Source of the DNA: Pogostemon cablin
Lineage: Eukaryota; Streptophyta; Magnoliopsida; Lamiales; Lamiaceae
Assembly (NCBI GenBank): GCA_023678885.1
Contig: CM042983.1
Span: forward strand, 24,100,279-24,164,278
Direction: 5' to 3'
Length of the DNA stretch: 64,000 nucleotides
Below the pieces are notes generated by a model. The model ran no database searches. It saw nothing but the letters and a program-made list of their open reading frames with translations, and was not told the origin of the DNA. A program made the translations under genes and the position numbers. This document shows positions 47,703 to 58,947 of the stretch, in pieces; position 1 is the stretch's first letter; each line of letters opens with the position of its first letter.

Positions 47703-49106
47703 ATGATGAGCAAGCATCGATCCCGGGATCAGTACAAGCTGAAGCATACCATGAACGCTGGATTGAATGGACCCGCAATCACTGTGGAGAGTTTTGAGTT
47801 TCCGTTTAGACTGATCCGAATGGTACAGGCACAACAGTTTAGTGGTAATCCTTTGGAGAATCCTAGTGAGTATCTACAGTTATTTGATGAGTATGCGAGG
47901 ATGCAGAAGCATAGAAATGTTCCGGAGGATGCTATCAGAATGCAGCTTTTCCCATTCTCACTAACGGGGAAAGCCAATGAGTGGTACAATAACCTTCCTA
48001 CAGGATGTTGTACTACATGGGAGTAATTGGCAGATAAGTTCTTGAACAAATACTTCCCTCCCTCCAAGAGTTTTAAGTTGAAGCAAAAGATTACACAATT
48101 AAAACAAGAAGGCTTAGAAAGTTTCTATAAGGCATGAAAAATGTTCAAGGAGCTGTTGTGTTGTGGTCCACAATATGGATTTATAAAAGACACTTACTTA
48201 GGCTTCTTCTATCAAGGCCTAAGAGGTAATTCAAGAGTATTGGTGGATGCGATAGCTGGTAGATCGGTCTTCAAAAAGTTAGCAGATGAAGCAGAAGAGA
48301 TCTTTGAGGAGATGGCATCTAACACATAAGATTGGCCTATGGAGAGAAGCGAAGGAGGAGCCACTTTTGATAAAGTGGCAAAAGTAGAAGTACAGGTCAA
48401 CATCAGTGAGATGTCAGAACTAAAAAGTCAACTCAGTGAGTTGCATATGAAGATGGATCGCATCACACTAGGAAACAGAGGAGAGGATGCTAGTATGGAT
48501 CAAGATGAAGATCAGATGGAGTAAGCGAATTATGCTATGGGTCAGAACTTTCAAGGGGATTACAAAAATAGACAGAACTTCAGACCTAGTAATCAGCAAT
48601 GGGGAAGGAATGATCAAGGAAATTCCAACTTCAACAATCAGAGAAGGAATGAGAATCTGTCCTATGAAAACCTGGGTAATGCAGTAGCACCTCCTCCAGG
48701 AATAGATCCAGCCTATAAGCCTGTTGAAGGAAGAGCATCCATGGATGATGAGATGAAACTGTGGATGAAGCATCAAGGGGATTAGATAAACTTGATGGTC
48801 AAGCTGATGATATCTAATAAAGAGCAAGCTGAAATCAGACAGAATGAGAATGAGAAAAAGCAGAAAGAAACTGATATTGCTATTGGAAAGTTGCAAGCTG
48901 CAGTTGGAAGATTAGAGCAGCAAGGTAAGTTCCTTTCTCGAACGGTGATGAACCCGAAAGAGCAAGTTATGGCTATCACCTTGAGGAGTGAAACACAGTA
49001 CGAGGGTCCAAAATTGCCATCGGATCAAGCTAAAGTCGAAACAGAGGTCGAAAAGTCTGACGAACACGATCACGATGAGGCTGACACATGGCAAGACTCG
49101 TGCTAG
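47703..49106 (+). pseudogene. Outer element gag (stops only, one frame)
   Basis: The Gag core reads MVQAQQFSGNPLENPSEYL, AIRMQLFPFSLTGKANEWY, FYQGLRGNSRVLVDAIAG, a Gln/Asn-rich part (NFQGDYKNRQNFRPSNQQWG) and TVMNPKEQVMAITLRSE. A short upstream ORF (47,458-47,706, SSDLPIEPLNLELEALVR) is its likely N-terminus in another frame. From 47,703 to 49,106 a single frame holds all Gag segments, broken only by stop codons at 48,024, 48,135, 48,327, 48,522, 48,783 and 49,104. No zinc knuckle is seen, as is usual for Athila Gag. The product cannot be made in full without readthrough. Confidence 0.83.
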
Positions 49107-49312
49107 CATCAGCACGACTTGTGTCGCTTTGAAGTCAGCAGAACACGTGAGTCATGCTCACCAACAGACAATTAAGCAGACGACACGACCACATGGGATG
49201 GCCGGCACGATTGCCCTATCTGTCGGCACGAGTCGTGCCGTGTCAAAAACACCACCGAATTTGTTCGGCATGACTCAGTAGATTCTCAACATGACTCGTG
49301 CTCTGTCCCGAT
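49085..49312 (+). repeat. Internal copy of the LTR quasi-palindrome array
   Basis: Between gag and protease the sequence again shows gactcgtgc, gcacgacttgtg, gcatgactc and a perfect CGGCACGAGTCGTGCCG (49,224-49,240), the same core as in the LTRs of this element. It begins at about the last gag stop (49,104) and does not fit the flanking protein families. Confidence 0.7.
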
Positions 49313-49339
49313 GAAAAATTCAAAAATTCATCTCAATCC

Positions 49340-50794
49340 TCATGCTGCTGATCTCGTCCAAAGTGATGTCCAGGTCCTTGAAACTGATGAAAATCCTAAA
49401 GAACCTGAAGTTAGATTGAAACAGTGGTAGAAAGCTAAGGCAGCAAGACCAGAAAAAGAGAAGGAAAAAGAAGTGGAATTTGAAAGAGATATTTGAGGGA
49501 TTCCAAAGACAAAACATCCTATTCCATTTCCACAGCAATTTTTTAAGAAAGGATTAGATGAGAAGTTCAAGAAGTTCGTGGAGATGTTCAAGAAGATCCA
49601 CATTAATATTTCTTTCGCTGAAGCCTTAGAAGAGATGTCCAACCATGCAAGGTTCTTAAAAGACATCATTTCTAAGAAGAGGAGTCTGACGGGAAATGAG
49701 TCCGTGAATAAGTTAGAGAGCTGCAGTTCTGTGATACAAAAGAAACTTCCTACGAAGTTGAAAGATCCGGGAAGCTTTACCATTCCTTGTGAGATTGGAC
49801 ATGGACAAGCTAAGAGAGCCTTATGTGATTTGGGGGTAGCATTAATCTTATGCCTTATTCCTTATTCATTAAGCTTGGTTTGGAGGAGCTGAACTCGACA
49901 TCTGTAGCATTGCAGCTTGCTGATAGATCCATGACCTACCCAAGAGGGGTAGTTGAAGATGTCTTAGTCAAAGTTGGAAAGTTCATATTTCCAGTAGATT
50001 TCATTGTGCTAGATATGAAAGAAGAAGAAGATGACAAAGTTCCTCTAATTTTGGGAAGGCCGTTCCTAGAGACTGCAGGAGCAAACATTGATGTGAAGAA
50101 GGGGGAACTGAAGTTGCAAGTTAATGATGAAGAAGTCGTCTTTTCACTTGAGAGAGTTATGAAGTGGCCTACTGATATGCAAGAGTGTAGAAGCATCAAA
50201 GAAGTAGAGGGAACCACGGAGGAGAGCTTGCCGTTGATCCTATCTAGGGATCCTATTGAAAAACGCCAAAGAGAACTTCTAGCTCTTATTTCTACTGATT
50301 TTGATGATAGGTATGATAAGCTTTCTAATTGATACAATGAATACTTACATAAATCTGATTGCAGGGATTTAGCAAGAAAGCTTAAGCCTACTACTGCAAG
50401 CCTCACAGTTACAAGTGCAAGAGAAACAGCACCTTTAAAAGTGACAGAGGATGTAGTAGTTAAGGTTGAGAAGAAGGATGTAGACAAAGGAAGAACAGAT
50501 GATGCTTACTTGAAGCCTCATAATTTACCACCGGATACCCACAAATCTAAAATTCCTTTCTCTCTTTCTTTATTTTGTGATCATTTTTATCCTGACCTGT
50601 TTGATCTTGATCGTGGTAGGAATGATTCTGAAATTAAGTTGAAGATTGACAGGAATGAGACGAGAAAGCTTGAGAAAGGAGATTCTACTGATCATATGGT
50701 ACCTAAGAAAGGTAAGGTGGTAAGTGTGGATGATAAGAGGGGGAGAAAGTATTGGAAGGTAAAGATGAAAGAGGGTTGCCCTCTTAATCAGTAG
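49340..50794 (+). pseudogene. Outer element aspartic protease and C-terminal extension
   Basis: The pre-protease part (FKKIHINISFAEALEEMSNH, about 49,575-49,650) is followed by the Athila-type protease: PGSFTIPCEIGHGQAKRALCDLG, then a 1-nt deletion at about 49,834 that breaks the active-site DLG strand, then (49,850-50,332) LFIKLGLEELNSTSVALQLAD, GVVEDVLVKVGKFIFPVDFI and PLILGRPFLETAGA. After a TGA at 50,330 the same frame runs on to 50,794, ending GCPLNQ. The extension is Lys/Asp-rich and matches no RT motif. Confidence 0.8.
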
Positions 50795-52107
50795 TCTACA
50801 AAAATTCTGCATTCCGTCATGACTCTCCAACATTAAACATGAGCGCCTGTTGGAGGCTTACCCTCCTATATTATTGCTTTTATGTGTTTGTTTTGGTGCA
50901 GGAGTTTTTATTTAGGTGCTTCTATGTCTATTGTATTCACTTTTTACAAACTTAGTTCTCATTTAGTTTGAACTAAGTTTGGAGGGGTGGACGTGCATCC
51001 TAATGTCTTGAAGCACTGAGGTAAGTTTTCTTCACTTGTATGTGATGCTTGGAGGTTAATTTTTTTTAGAATTTTTGGAATTTATTTTGAATTTTTGAAT
51101 TTTTTGCGACTATTCAAGTGTTTTGTGTGTCTTGTATTTTTCCTAGATTTGGTGTGGTATAATTTTTGTTTGAATTTTTTAGTTTTCCTTATGATATTAT
51201 TGATAAGTTCTAATTGGTGATGAGATGTGTTTGAGCTTTAATGATTATGAAGGATATCAGAGTAGAAGAGAAGTGAGTTCTATCTGAGGCCTATGCCTGA
51301 CCGAGTTGAATAACTCGAGGAGCTTGCAAGATGTAGAGGAGATTGAAATTAGGTGCCTTCGTTATGTTATTTTAATTTTTATGTGGTATATTATGTTGAT
51401 TCTTGAATAGTTTAGGTGTTATAGTTTGAGTATCTGGTTGTATACTTAATGTGATATTTATTTGTTAGATTTCTACCAGAAATTCATATGCTCTTGAAAT
51501 TGATGAAGGAATTTCACTTAAGTTATATTGTCATATGAAGTTAGATGTGCACTTGTGAGATATTGTTTACCATGAAGAGTGCTCTATTACTTGTTAAAAC
51601 CCATGTGAGATTAGCCTTATTCATCTAAATAAACACATGATGTTTCTTTTCTGGTGAGTATCGTTCTTGTGCATGTATTCTAGAACTTGCCTTTTGTCTT
51701 GCTTGAGACCATAAGTTATGTTAGATGTTGGGAGATGATTTAAGGCCATCCTTGAATTTATAAGTCACTTAACCAAATAATTCCCTACCATATGATTGTT
51801 TATCCGTAGTTAGCCCCATTGAGCCTTAAAATCTAATTCTTTGGCAACCTACGAGAAATAACCACTTCGAGTATCTTAATGATTTTTTGAGCCGTGATTG
51901 TCCTTCTAGAAGATAATTGATGGATTTTCAAAGTGTGTTGATGGAGCTTGATAACAGCTTGAGAAGGAATGAAATTGGTGTTGAAGGAGTGATTGAACTT
52001 GAGAATGCATCTAAAGAAAATCATGGAGTAGTGCTTAATCTAGTACTCTATTAAAACAAGCACCCTAGGGTAGTGCCCGAAACTGGTACCCTATGGAGGA
52101 TGCGTGA
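50795..52107 (+). other. Outer element non-coding tail, left part
   Basis: No coding signal. At 50,947-50,990 an inverted pair (aaacttagttc ... gaactaagttt) is followed by ggagggg, a PPT-like cassette. Near 52,060-52,107 lies ggtagtgcccgaaactggtacc, whose tandem partner is beyond the nested element at 60,857 (gctagtgcccaaaactggtacc). Confidence 0.6.
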
Positions 52108-52112
52108 GGTAG
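52108..52112. repeat. Target-site duplication, inner element (left)
   Basis: GGTAG; the right counterpart is GCTAG at 60,856-60,860, one mismatch. Confidence 0.75.
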
Positions 52113-52305
52113 TGATCTTGCTATTTTCACCTAGATTTTAGTGTCTTTTGTATTTCTTTTTGTATTATTTTATTCGTATTTTATATGTATTTTGGTTGTG
52201 TTATGTGTTTTCATGGAAATGTGTGTGAATAAGCCTAAACATGTTAAAAACAGGTCAAAATGGAGTCAGGAGCTGAAACAAGCAAGAAACGAGCTGACAG
52301 GACCC

Positions 52306-52690
52306 AACTCAAGTTGTAAGGTGCAACTCGAGTTGCCAACTTGAGTCGAGTTGGGGCCTGAAAGTTGTCCAAAATCATCCAGTAGCTAAACTCGACTTGC
52401 AGTTTGAGTTTTAGCTGTGTCTCTCCAAGTCGAGTAGCAAGTCGTGCGGAGCGGGGCAAAGTTCAAAAATCATGCAGTGTACTTACTCGAGTTGCAAGTC
52501 ACAACACGACTTGGCAACTCTAGTCGAGTAGGACCTTCGAATGAAATCAAGTTTCAGAGCCTCGCAACATGATCGAATAGGCGAGAGCTCAAGATGGCGA
52601 CACGAGTCGAGCTAGGATAGCTCGAGTTGCATTACATGCAACTCGACTCGAGCTGCTAACTCGATTAAGACAGGCCAAGTCGAGTAAGGG
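52306..52690 (+). promoter_or_regulatory. U3 array of CAACTCGAGTTG quasi-palindromes
   Basis: Many degenerate copies of aactcgagttg, ctcgactcgag and gagtcgag occur over about 385 bp, ending about 100 bp before a TATAAATAG. The 3' LTR has the same array at 59,142-59,548. The core differs from that of the outer element, but the place in the LTR is the same. Confidence 0.6.
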
Positions 52691-52788
52691 CACTTTTGGC
52701 CAAAAATCCAAATTTTCACCTGCTAATATATGTAAGTATGTGTAAAAAGCCCAGTTAATGATTAATTCGTGGCCCAACTTGGAGAGGG

Positions 52789-52797
52789 TATAAATAG
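52789..52797 (+). promoter_or_regulatory. TATA box, inner 5' LTR
   Basis: TATAAATAG in gagagggtataaatagcc at about +676 of the LTR; conserved in the 3' LTR at 59,650-59,658. Confidence 0.7.
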
Positions 52798-53999
52798 CCT
52801 CAAGTTCAACATTTGAAGAGAGATTGGATATTCCACACAAGAGTTTCATTTCTTCACCTAGATCACACACCATTTCCTCAATTTCACACCATCATCTTTA
52901 TACATCTTCATCCATTCTTCATCCCTTCCATTTGGGTGCTAGATACCTCAAGAATTCAAGAGCTAGAGGTGGAGATCAAGAAGAATAGAAGATTCTCTTC
53001 AAGAAATTGATAGGGAAGATCTTATTCATTTTGTATTTCTTTTGGATTTGAAACTATGGGTATGTGTAATGGATCATTCATGTGTTTTGTTACCATTATC
53101 ATGTAAGGCTAATCCCTCTAGTGGGATTAGGAATATGAAGAGCACATTAGGTTTATATTATTATGTGGATTAAATTGGTTTTTGACTTAATTGATGTTGG
53201 TTTCTATTCATGGGCTTTAATTGTTTTGATGTTGTGATGGCATGGTTTGTTATTCATGAATGATTATTGGTTTAATGGATTGTTGATCAATGGATGATTT
53301 ATGATAATTAAGTGCTATTATAATGTTCATGTGTATATTGCTTGGAGTGAGATGGAAACGACCCTCTTAAGTATTAGAAAGGCATGAATAGACATCGAGT
53401 TTGGGTTTGACTGAAAGGATATTTAAATTCGATGAGGGGAACCAATCCATTAGTTAGCTTTAGTATAAAAAAAGAGAGAGTTAATCCTATTTAGTACCTT
53501 TGAAGGGATAATTGGGAATTAATTAGTACCTAGATGGAAGAGGTTAGTGTTCGACTTTGATCTTAAGTGCTTTTGGGAGTCTCAAGTGGATCAACAACCT
53601 TTGTAACCCGAAAGGGAGCTTAGGATATAATCGTGATCACCCTTAATCTACATCAATTGAGTTGAATTCCCTTTGCATGATAATATGAATTGAATGTGCT
53701 TGGATGTTTCTAATCCCATGTTTTTCCATACTTGAACTTTAGCACCTATTTTCTTTTCTCGTTAATCATATTACTTGTCATTTCTCTTAGTTGCTATTTT
53801 ATTTACTTGCTACTTGCTTTAGTTGATAATTTCAAACTCAAAACCCTATCATCCTTACAAAAGTGACATAAACATGATCACACGTATGTACTAATCCAAA
53901 CCTAACTCCTTTGTGGTTTGATAATTTTATTTCTTGGGATATACTTCTACAACGACCGAATATTCTTGCTCATGAGTAAAAAATATTCAAACAAGAAAT

Positions 54000-54017
54000 T
54001 GGCGCCGTTGCCAAGGG
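54000..54017 (+). other. Inner element primer-binding site (tRNA-Asp type)
   Basis: TGGCGCCGTTGCCAAGGG, six bases after the LTR end. Confidence 0.9.
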
Positions 54018-54141
54018 AGTTTAACAGATTAGTGAAAGACTGTGTTATTGTTTTAATTGTTCTTGATAAGGATACTTTTTATTTTATTTTATTTCCTATT
54101 TTTGTTTATGGTCTCACTCTTTGAATTTTCGTAGGTGTTTT

Positions 54142-55895
54142 ATGATCACAAGATCAAAGGAAAATCATTCGATTATTCCTTTGAATTTGGAGATAGAAAA
54201 GACCGCACGACAAAGGAAATAAGAGAGACGGAAAGCTAGAAAAGAAAAGATGGAGAATTAACGTGGAGATAATGTTAACCATGACCCACCTCAAGATCTA
54301 TTACAAGATCAAAGGGGGGTACAAGAAGGAGCGCAAGAGAATCAAGCGAAGATATTTAGGAATTTCATTGCTCAAAATCAAGACTACATGCAATTGTTTG
54401 CAAATCAAGAAGCTCAAAGGATACTCCAGCAACAAGAGTTGCAAAGGCCTAGAGCAATTCGGGATTACTTCCAACCGAGAGCCGTGCATAATATGGTTCC
54501 TCCTGTTCAAGCCAACAATTTTGAAATTAAGACCGGATTGATCAACATGGTCAAAGCAAATCAGTATGGGGAAGGTCCTCTTGAAGACCCGAACACTCAT
54601 CTAGCTATGTTCATGGAGGTTGCAAATACCGTAAAGATGAATGGAGTATCGGAAAATGCTATTCGAATGAGGTTGTTTTCTTTTTCTTTAAGAGACAAGG
54701 CTAAAGCATGATAAAATACAATTCCATTGGGAAGTTGTAATACATGGGAAGATCTTGAGCAAAGGTTCCTAAACAATTACATTCCTCCTATGAAAACTCT
54801 CCAAATGAAAAGCCTTATCACTCAATTTAGGCAACTTTCGGATGAGAGTTTTTATGAAGCATGGGAACGCTACAAAGAGATGCTACGAAAATGTCCTCAA
54901 CATGATTTTCATGAGAATCAACAAGTTGCTTTCTTTTATCAAGGGTTGAGTCAATAAAATCGGATGCATGTAGATGCCTCATCCGGAGGGTCTATATTTG
55001 GAGTGGATGCTATGAAAGCTATGGAAAATTTTGAAGATATTGCAATGAATGCTTATCAATGACCTTCCAAGAGAGTAATGGGAGGTTATGCATTCGGAAA
55101 GGTGGCTCAAGTGGAAAGTGTTAATAAAGTGAAGAGTGATGTGTTTCAAAGTGAATGAATGAAAGAATTTAATGAGGGCATCCATGCTTTAACAAAGAAA
55201 TTGAATTTGATCACTCAAGGAGTGAGTCAAGGGGGAAGTACAAGTGCTAATTTGAATGATGAGAGCAATGTTATGCAAGGTGTAGAGGATGTTGCCTATT
55301 TAGATAGGAGAAATTACCAAGGGAATTTCTAACATCAAGAGAATTTCCAAGGTAATTATCCTTCTAACCAAGGTAATTTTCAAGGAGGATATCAAGGGCA
55401 AGTTCGGGAGAATAATTTTAATCAATCTAGTGGAGGAAATTATCAAGCTCCGAGGAAGCATGAAAATCTTTCTTACTCCAATACTCAAGCCACAGTGGCA
55501 CTTCCTCAAGGATTAGATCCGAGTGCTAAGCCGCCCAATGGAGAAGGTAAATCATCATTAGAAGAGACATTGCTAGCATTCATGAAAGATACAAGGGCTT
55601 ATATGGAAAAGAGAGATGCTAAGCTTGAATCTCAAATGGAAAAGAGGGCGGCTAAGCTTGAGGCTAGAATGGAGGAAAATAAAAAGAAATCCGACAATAG
55701 GATGAGAGCTTTTGAGTATCAAATGGGGCAAATTGCTTCTTCCGTTGGATCTCAACACCAACAAGGAAAATTCCCATCTATCACGGTAACTAATCCTAAG
55801 GAGCAATGTTTGTATGTTACCGTGTGCAACATGGAAATTAAGGTGGAGAAAGGATTTGTGGAAACAACAAACATTGTTTCCAAGGTTGTGAAGTT
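54142..55895 (+). pseudogene. Inner element gag (stops only, one frame)
   Basis: The start ATG at 54,142 gives MITRSKENHS...LNLEIEKTARQ, a typical Athila Gag N-terminus. Then come VHNMVPPVQANNFEIKTGLI, AIRMRLFSFSLRDKAKA, TWEDLEQRFLNNYIPPMKT, FYEAWERYKEMLRKCPQHDF and FFYQGLSQ, an Asn/Gln-rich segment, and a coiled-coil-like Lys/Glu repeat (KRDAKLESQMEKRAAKLEAR). One frame is kept for about 1.75 kb and is broken only by stops at 54,220, 54,259, 54,709, 54,712, 54,955, 55,060, 55,156 and 55,330. A 1-nt shift near 55,890 then moves into the protease frame. Confidence 0.85.
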
Positions 55896-56624
55896 GTGTC
55901 AAACGTGGAGGAGGAAATTATCATTAATGAAGATTTGTCTTTGGATGATGAGAAGATAATTGGTGAATTTTTGTCTTTGTTGGATGATGAAAGTAAGTGT
56001 GATGTAGAGATGATGTTGAAACAAGATCATGACATTGTTGAAGTTGATGCTTCATTAAAGGTGGAAGACCCCGTTAAATTCATTCTTACTTGTAAAATTG
56101 GAAATGGGGAAAACTTTAATGCTACATGTGATCTTGGTTCAAGCATTAATGTGATGCCTTTGGAAATTTTTGAAAAACTTGGCATTGGGAGGTTAAAGGA
56201 AATGGATGTGGAAATCGGAATAATAGATGGTTCAATGATAAAGCCTCATGGAGTTGTGGAGGATATGCTAGTGAAAATAGAGGTTTTTTTATTTCCGATG
56301 GATTTTATGATAGTTGAGAAGAAAGCGAATCCTTTGATCCCATTAATTTTTGGAAGGCCGATTTTGGCAACCACAAAAGAAAATTTTGACATGGATAAGA
56401 AGGAACTCACACTCATATCAAATGAAAGAGAATTGGTGTTATCAAGTAAGAATTTAAAAGGGGGAGATCTTCATTTGAAGTCACCCATTAAGCTTCCGGA
56501 TGTTCGAGATAAAGAGGTAAGTGAGATTTTAAAAGATGAAGAATTAACTAACTTTTTACTTGAATTGGCAGGAAATTTTTCTTCAAAGAGGAATAAGTTT
56601 GGGGAAATCCACATGTTGATTTGA
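55896..56624 (+). pseudogene. Inner element aspartic protease
   Basis: An open frame of 242 codons. The active-site strand reads CKIGNGENFNATCDLGSSIN, where Athila-type elements have DLG in place of DTG; then VMPLEIFEKLGIGRLKEMD, GVVEDMLVKIEVFLFPMDFM and LIPLIFGRPILATTK follow. This ORF is intact, but its natural start depends on the damaged gag upstream. No RT follows. Confidence 0.85.
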
Positions 56625-58947
56625 AGATTGATAAAGGGCCTCTGGGATTTAAAAACATAAGAAAAAGAGAAAACGAAGTGAGTTCAAGTGTTAGAGGAGC
56701 ACAAAGTGTTGATAAAAAGGTTGTTAAAGAGATATTTAAAGTGAAGATGAGGCCCGATGGGGTCTTAGATTTCTCCGATTGTTAAGATCTTAAATATGTC
56801 TAGCTCGACGACGTTAAATCGAGCGCTTGATGGGAGGCAACCCATTTTAGTAAGTTTTCTTATTTAGTTTTATTTTCTTGTAGTTTGGTATGTAGGTGGA
56901 TTGTGCTCATAGAGAAAAATGAACATTAAAAAAAAGAGAAGTGCTTCATGGATTCGAGTATGGATATCATACTACTTGTTGTAAACTTAATTCTCGACTC
57001 TTGTCTCGAGTTAAGTTTGGGGAGGAAGTGCGTGGTGGAGATAACTTAATTCGTTTGGATGCATATGCTTCTCTACAAGAAGATAATTGATGGAAACTAC
57101 AAGGGTAAGTCCCACCACTTTTTGCAAACTTAATTCTCAACTCTTGTTTCGATTAAGTTTGGGGGGAGAGTGTGTGGTGTGGTGAACTTGAATTATAATT
57201 CTTATAAAATTGGGTCAATTTAAAAAAAAATTCATGAGTTTGGATAGAATTTTGGTCCGATTGGTTGTCTTGAAGCGCATGATAGTCCATAATTTTTAAT
57301 GACATTGTTGAGCTAATGGTGTTTGTGAGTGTTTGAGCATGAATGAAGGGTATTGGAAATATGAATGGAGCTCGGAGCTAACGCTTTCCACTACCAAATG
57401 CCTATTGAGGGAGTACTCTACACCTTATAACTTTTAATTGCTTGACATGAAGTGGTTTTGATTGGATTGTTGTGATTAGCATGCTAATTCATTTGTTATG
57501 TTTGTGGGAGGTTTACTTTCGTAATTTAGGATTTCAATTTTCAATCAAAGATGGGGATGATTGTGAGCTTAATTGATTATGGATGATATGAATGTGTGCT
57601 TAATTTTCTTATGGATGGATGTAATTTGTATTTTTGCATGTTATGTATTTTTGTTGTGTCTTATTTGTTGGTTCCTTATTTTTATGTTTTGTGTGTATCT
57701 TTAATTTTATCTTGGGATATTTGGTGGTTTGTTTTTGGGATGTTGTGAGTCGCTTTTGAATGGGAGTGATGACATGTTGTTGTGATAAGTGATGACAATT
57801 TATGATTAAGAATCTCTACACATTCAAATTGTGACATGTTTTACTTAACTTGTTCAATTTTGAGATGAATGTTGTGTAATAAGTTCCTTAAGGTTCAATG
57901 CATAAGCTTGTGAGAGTTTGAGCATCAACCGTGCATACATGGTATTTCTTTATGAGTAGATCGGTTGTTTTTGATAAGCTAGAACTTGCTCAAGGACTAT
58001 AGGAACGAGCCTAAATAGTGGAGATTAATGACATGATCTAAGGCCATCCTTGTTATTTGAAGTTATGACCATATATTTCCCTACCTTGAACATCATCCTT
58101 AGTCAACCACTTTGAGCCTTAAAGCATATTTATTGTGAATTTAGCACATTACAAGCCATGGTTACCCACTTAAAGCCTTATATATACCCTTTGTGTGGGT
58201 GATTGAGAAGGTGATAGCTAGAAAGGATAGATTGAATAACAAGAGAAGAAAAGGAAATGGTAAACAAGCAAGAAAAATGATGAAAAGAGCACAAGCAAAG
58301 AATGGACATGCAACCATAAAATAAGAAAAAGAGCAAAGTACCAACATGTGCTTAAGTACTTCAACGTTCAAAGAAGGAAGCATGAATCAAAAGAAGCTCA
58401 ATCTAAGGAAAGTTGATGATTAGTGCTTGTAAGTACCAAAGTTGAGAAAGGAAGAAAGATAAGTTAAGGAATGGAAGAAAGTAGCTACCTCTTCGATTAC
58501 TTACACTTGATTAGTCACTTGTATCCATATTCTTCCTACCCTACCAAAGAGCCTATCATTACTTCCTTAATGAAAGACCTTTTTGATCATTAATTGAAAT
58601 TTTGGTGGTTTGCGAATGTAGTCCACGAGCAAGCTTATAGCGAGTCGAGCCAATCGATTGATGAGTGTTGTTTTACCACTTTAAAGAGTGTTGAGTGACA
58701 TTGATAACTTATGTGAGGCTTGGACCAAAAAGGAACTATATTACACTTTATTTTCTTTTGATTGAACTTGTTAATTCTTCATGTTATGATTTTAATGTTG
58801 TAGGATGACTTAGCATAGTTTGTAGTTATTATTGCTAACGATGTGTTATTGCTTATGTTCGTTTAGTCTTTTCCTAGGTGAAAATCACTCCTCTTGTTTT
58901 GTCATTTCTGTTGCTCGGGGTCGAGCAACACTTTAAGTTTGGGGGGT
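56625..58947 (+). other. Inner element non-coding tail with PPT
   Basis: No coding signal over 2.3 kb. gagcgcttgatgggaggcaa (56,820) marks the end of the coding part, a phrase echoed in the outer element (gcgcctgttggaggcttacc, 50,842). Two inverted cassettes aaacttaattctc ... taagtttgggg lie at 56,982-57,024 and 57,125-57,167. A perfect hairpin GTTGCTCG-GGGT-CGAGCAAC at 58,910-58,929 precedes the PPT (AAGTTTGGGGGGT, to 58,947). Confidence 0.65.

Larger units (their letters stand above)
52113..53993 (+). repeat. Inner element 5' LTR
   Basis: It is highly similar to 58,948-60,855; by eye they differ by scattered substitutions and a few indels, including about 20 bases missing in this copy within the CTCGAG array. 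Confidence 0.92.

Noticed and set aside
47374..54017. tRNA-like stretches at the PBS sites
   Set aside because: Only the short complement of a tRNA 3' end is present; no cloverleaf, so not tRNA genes.
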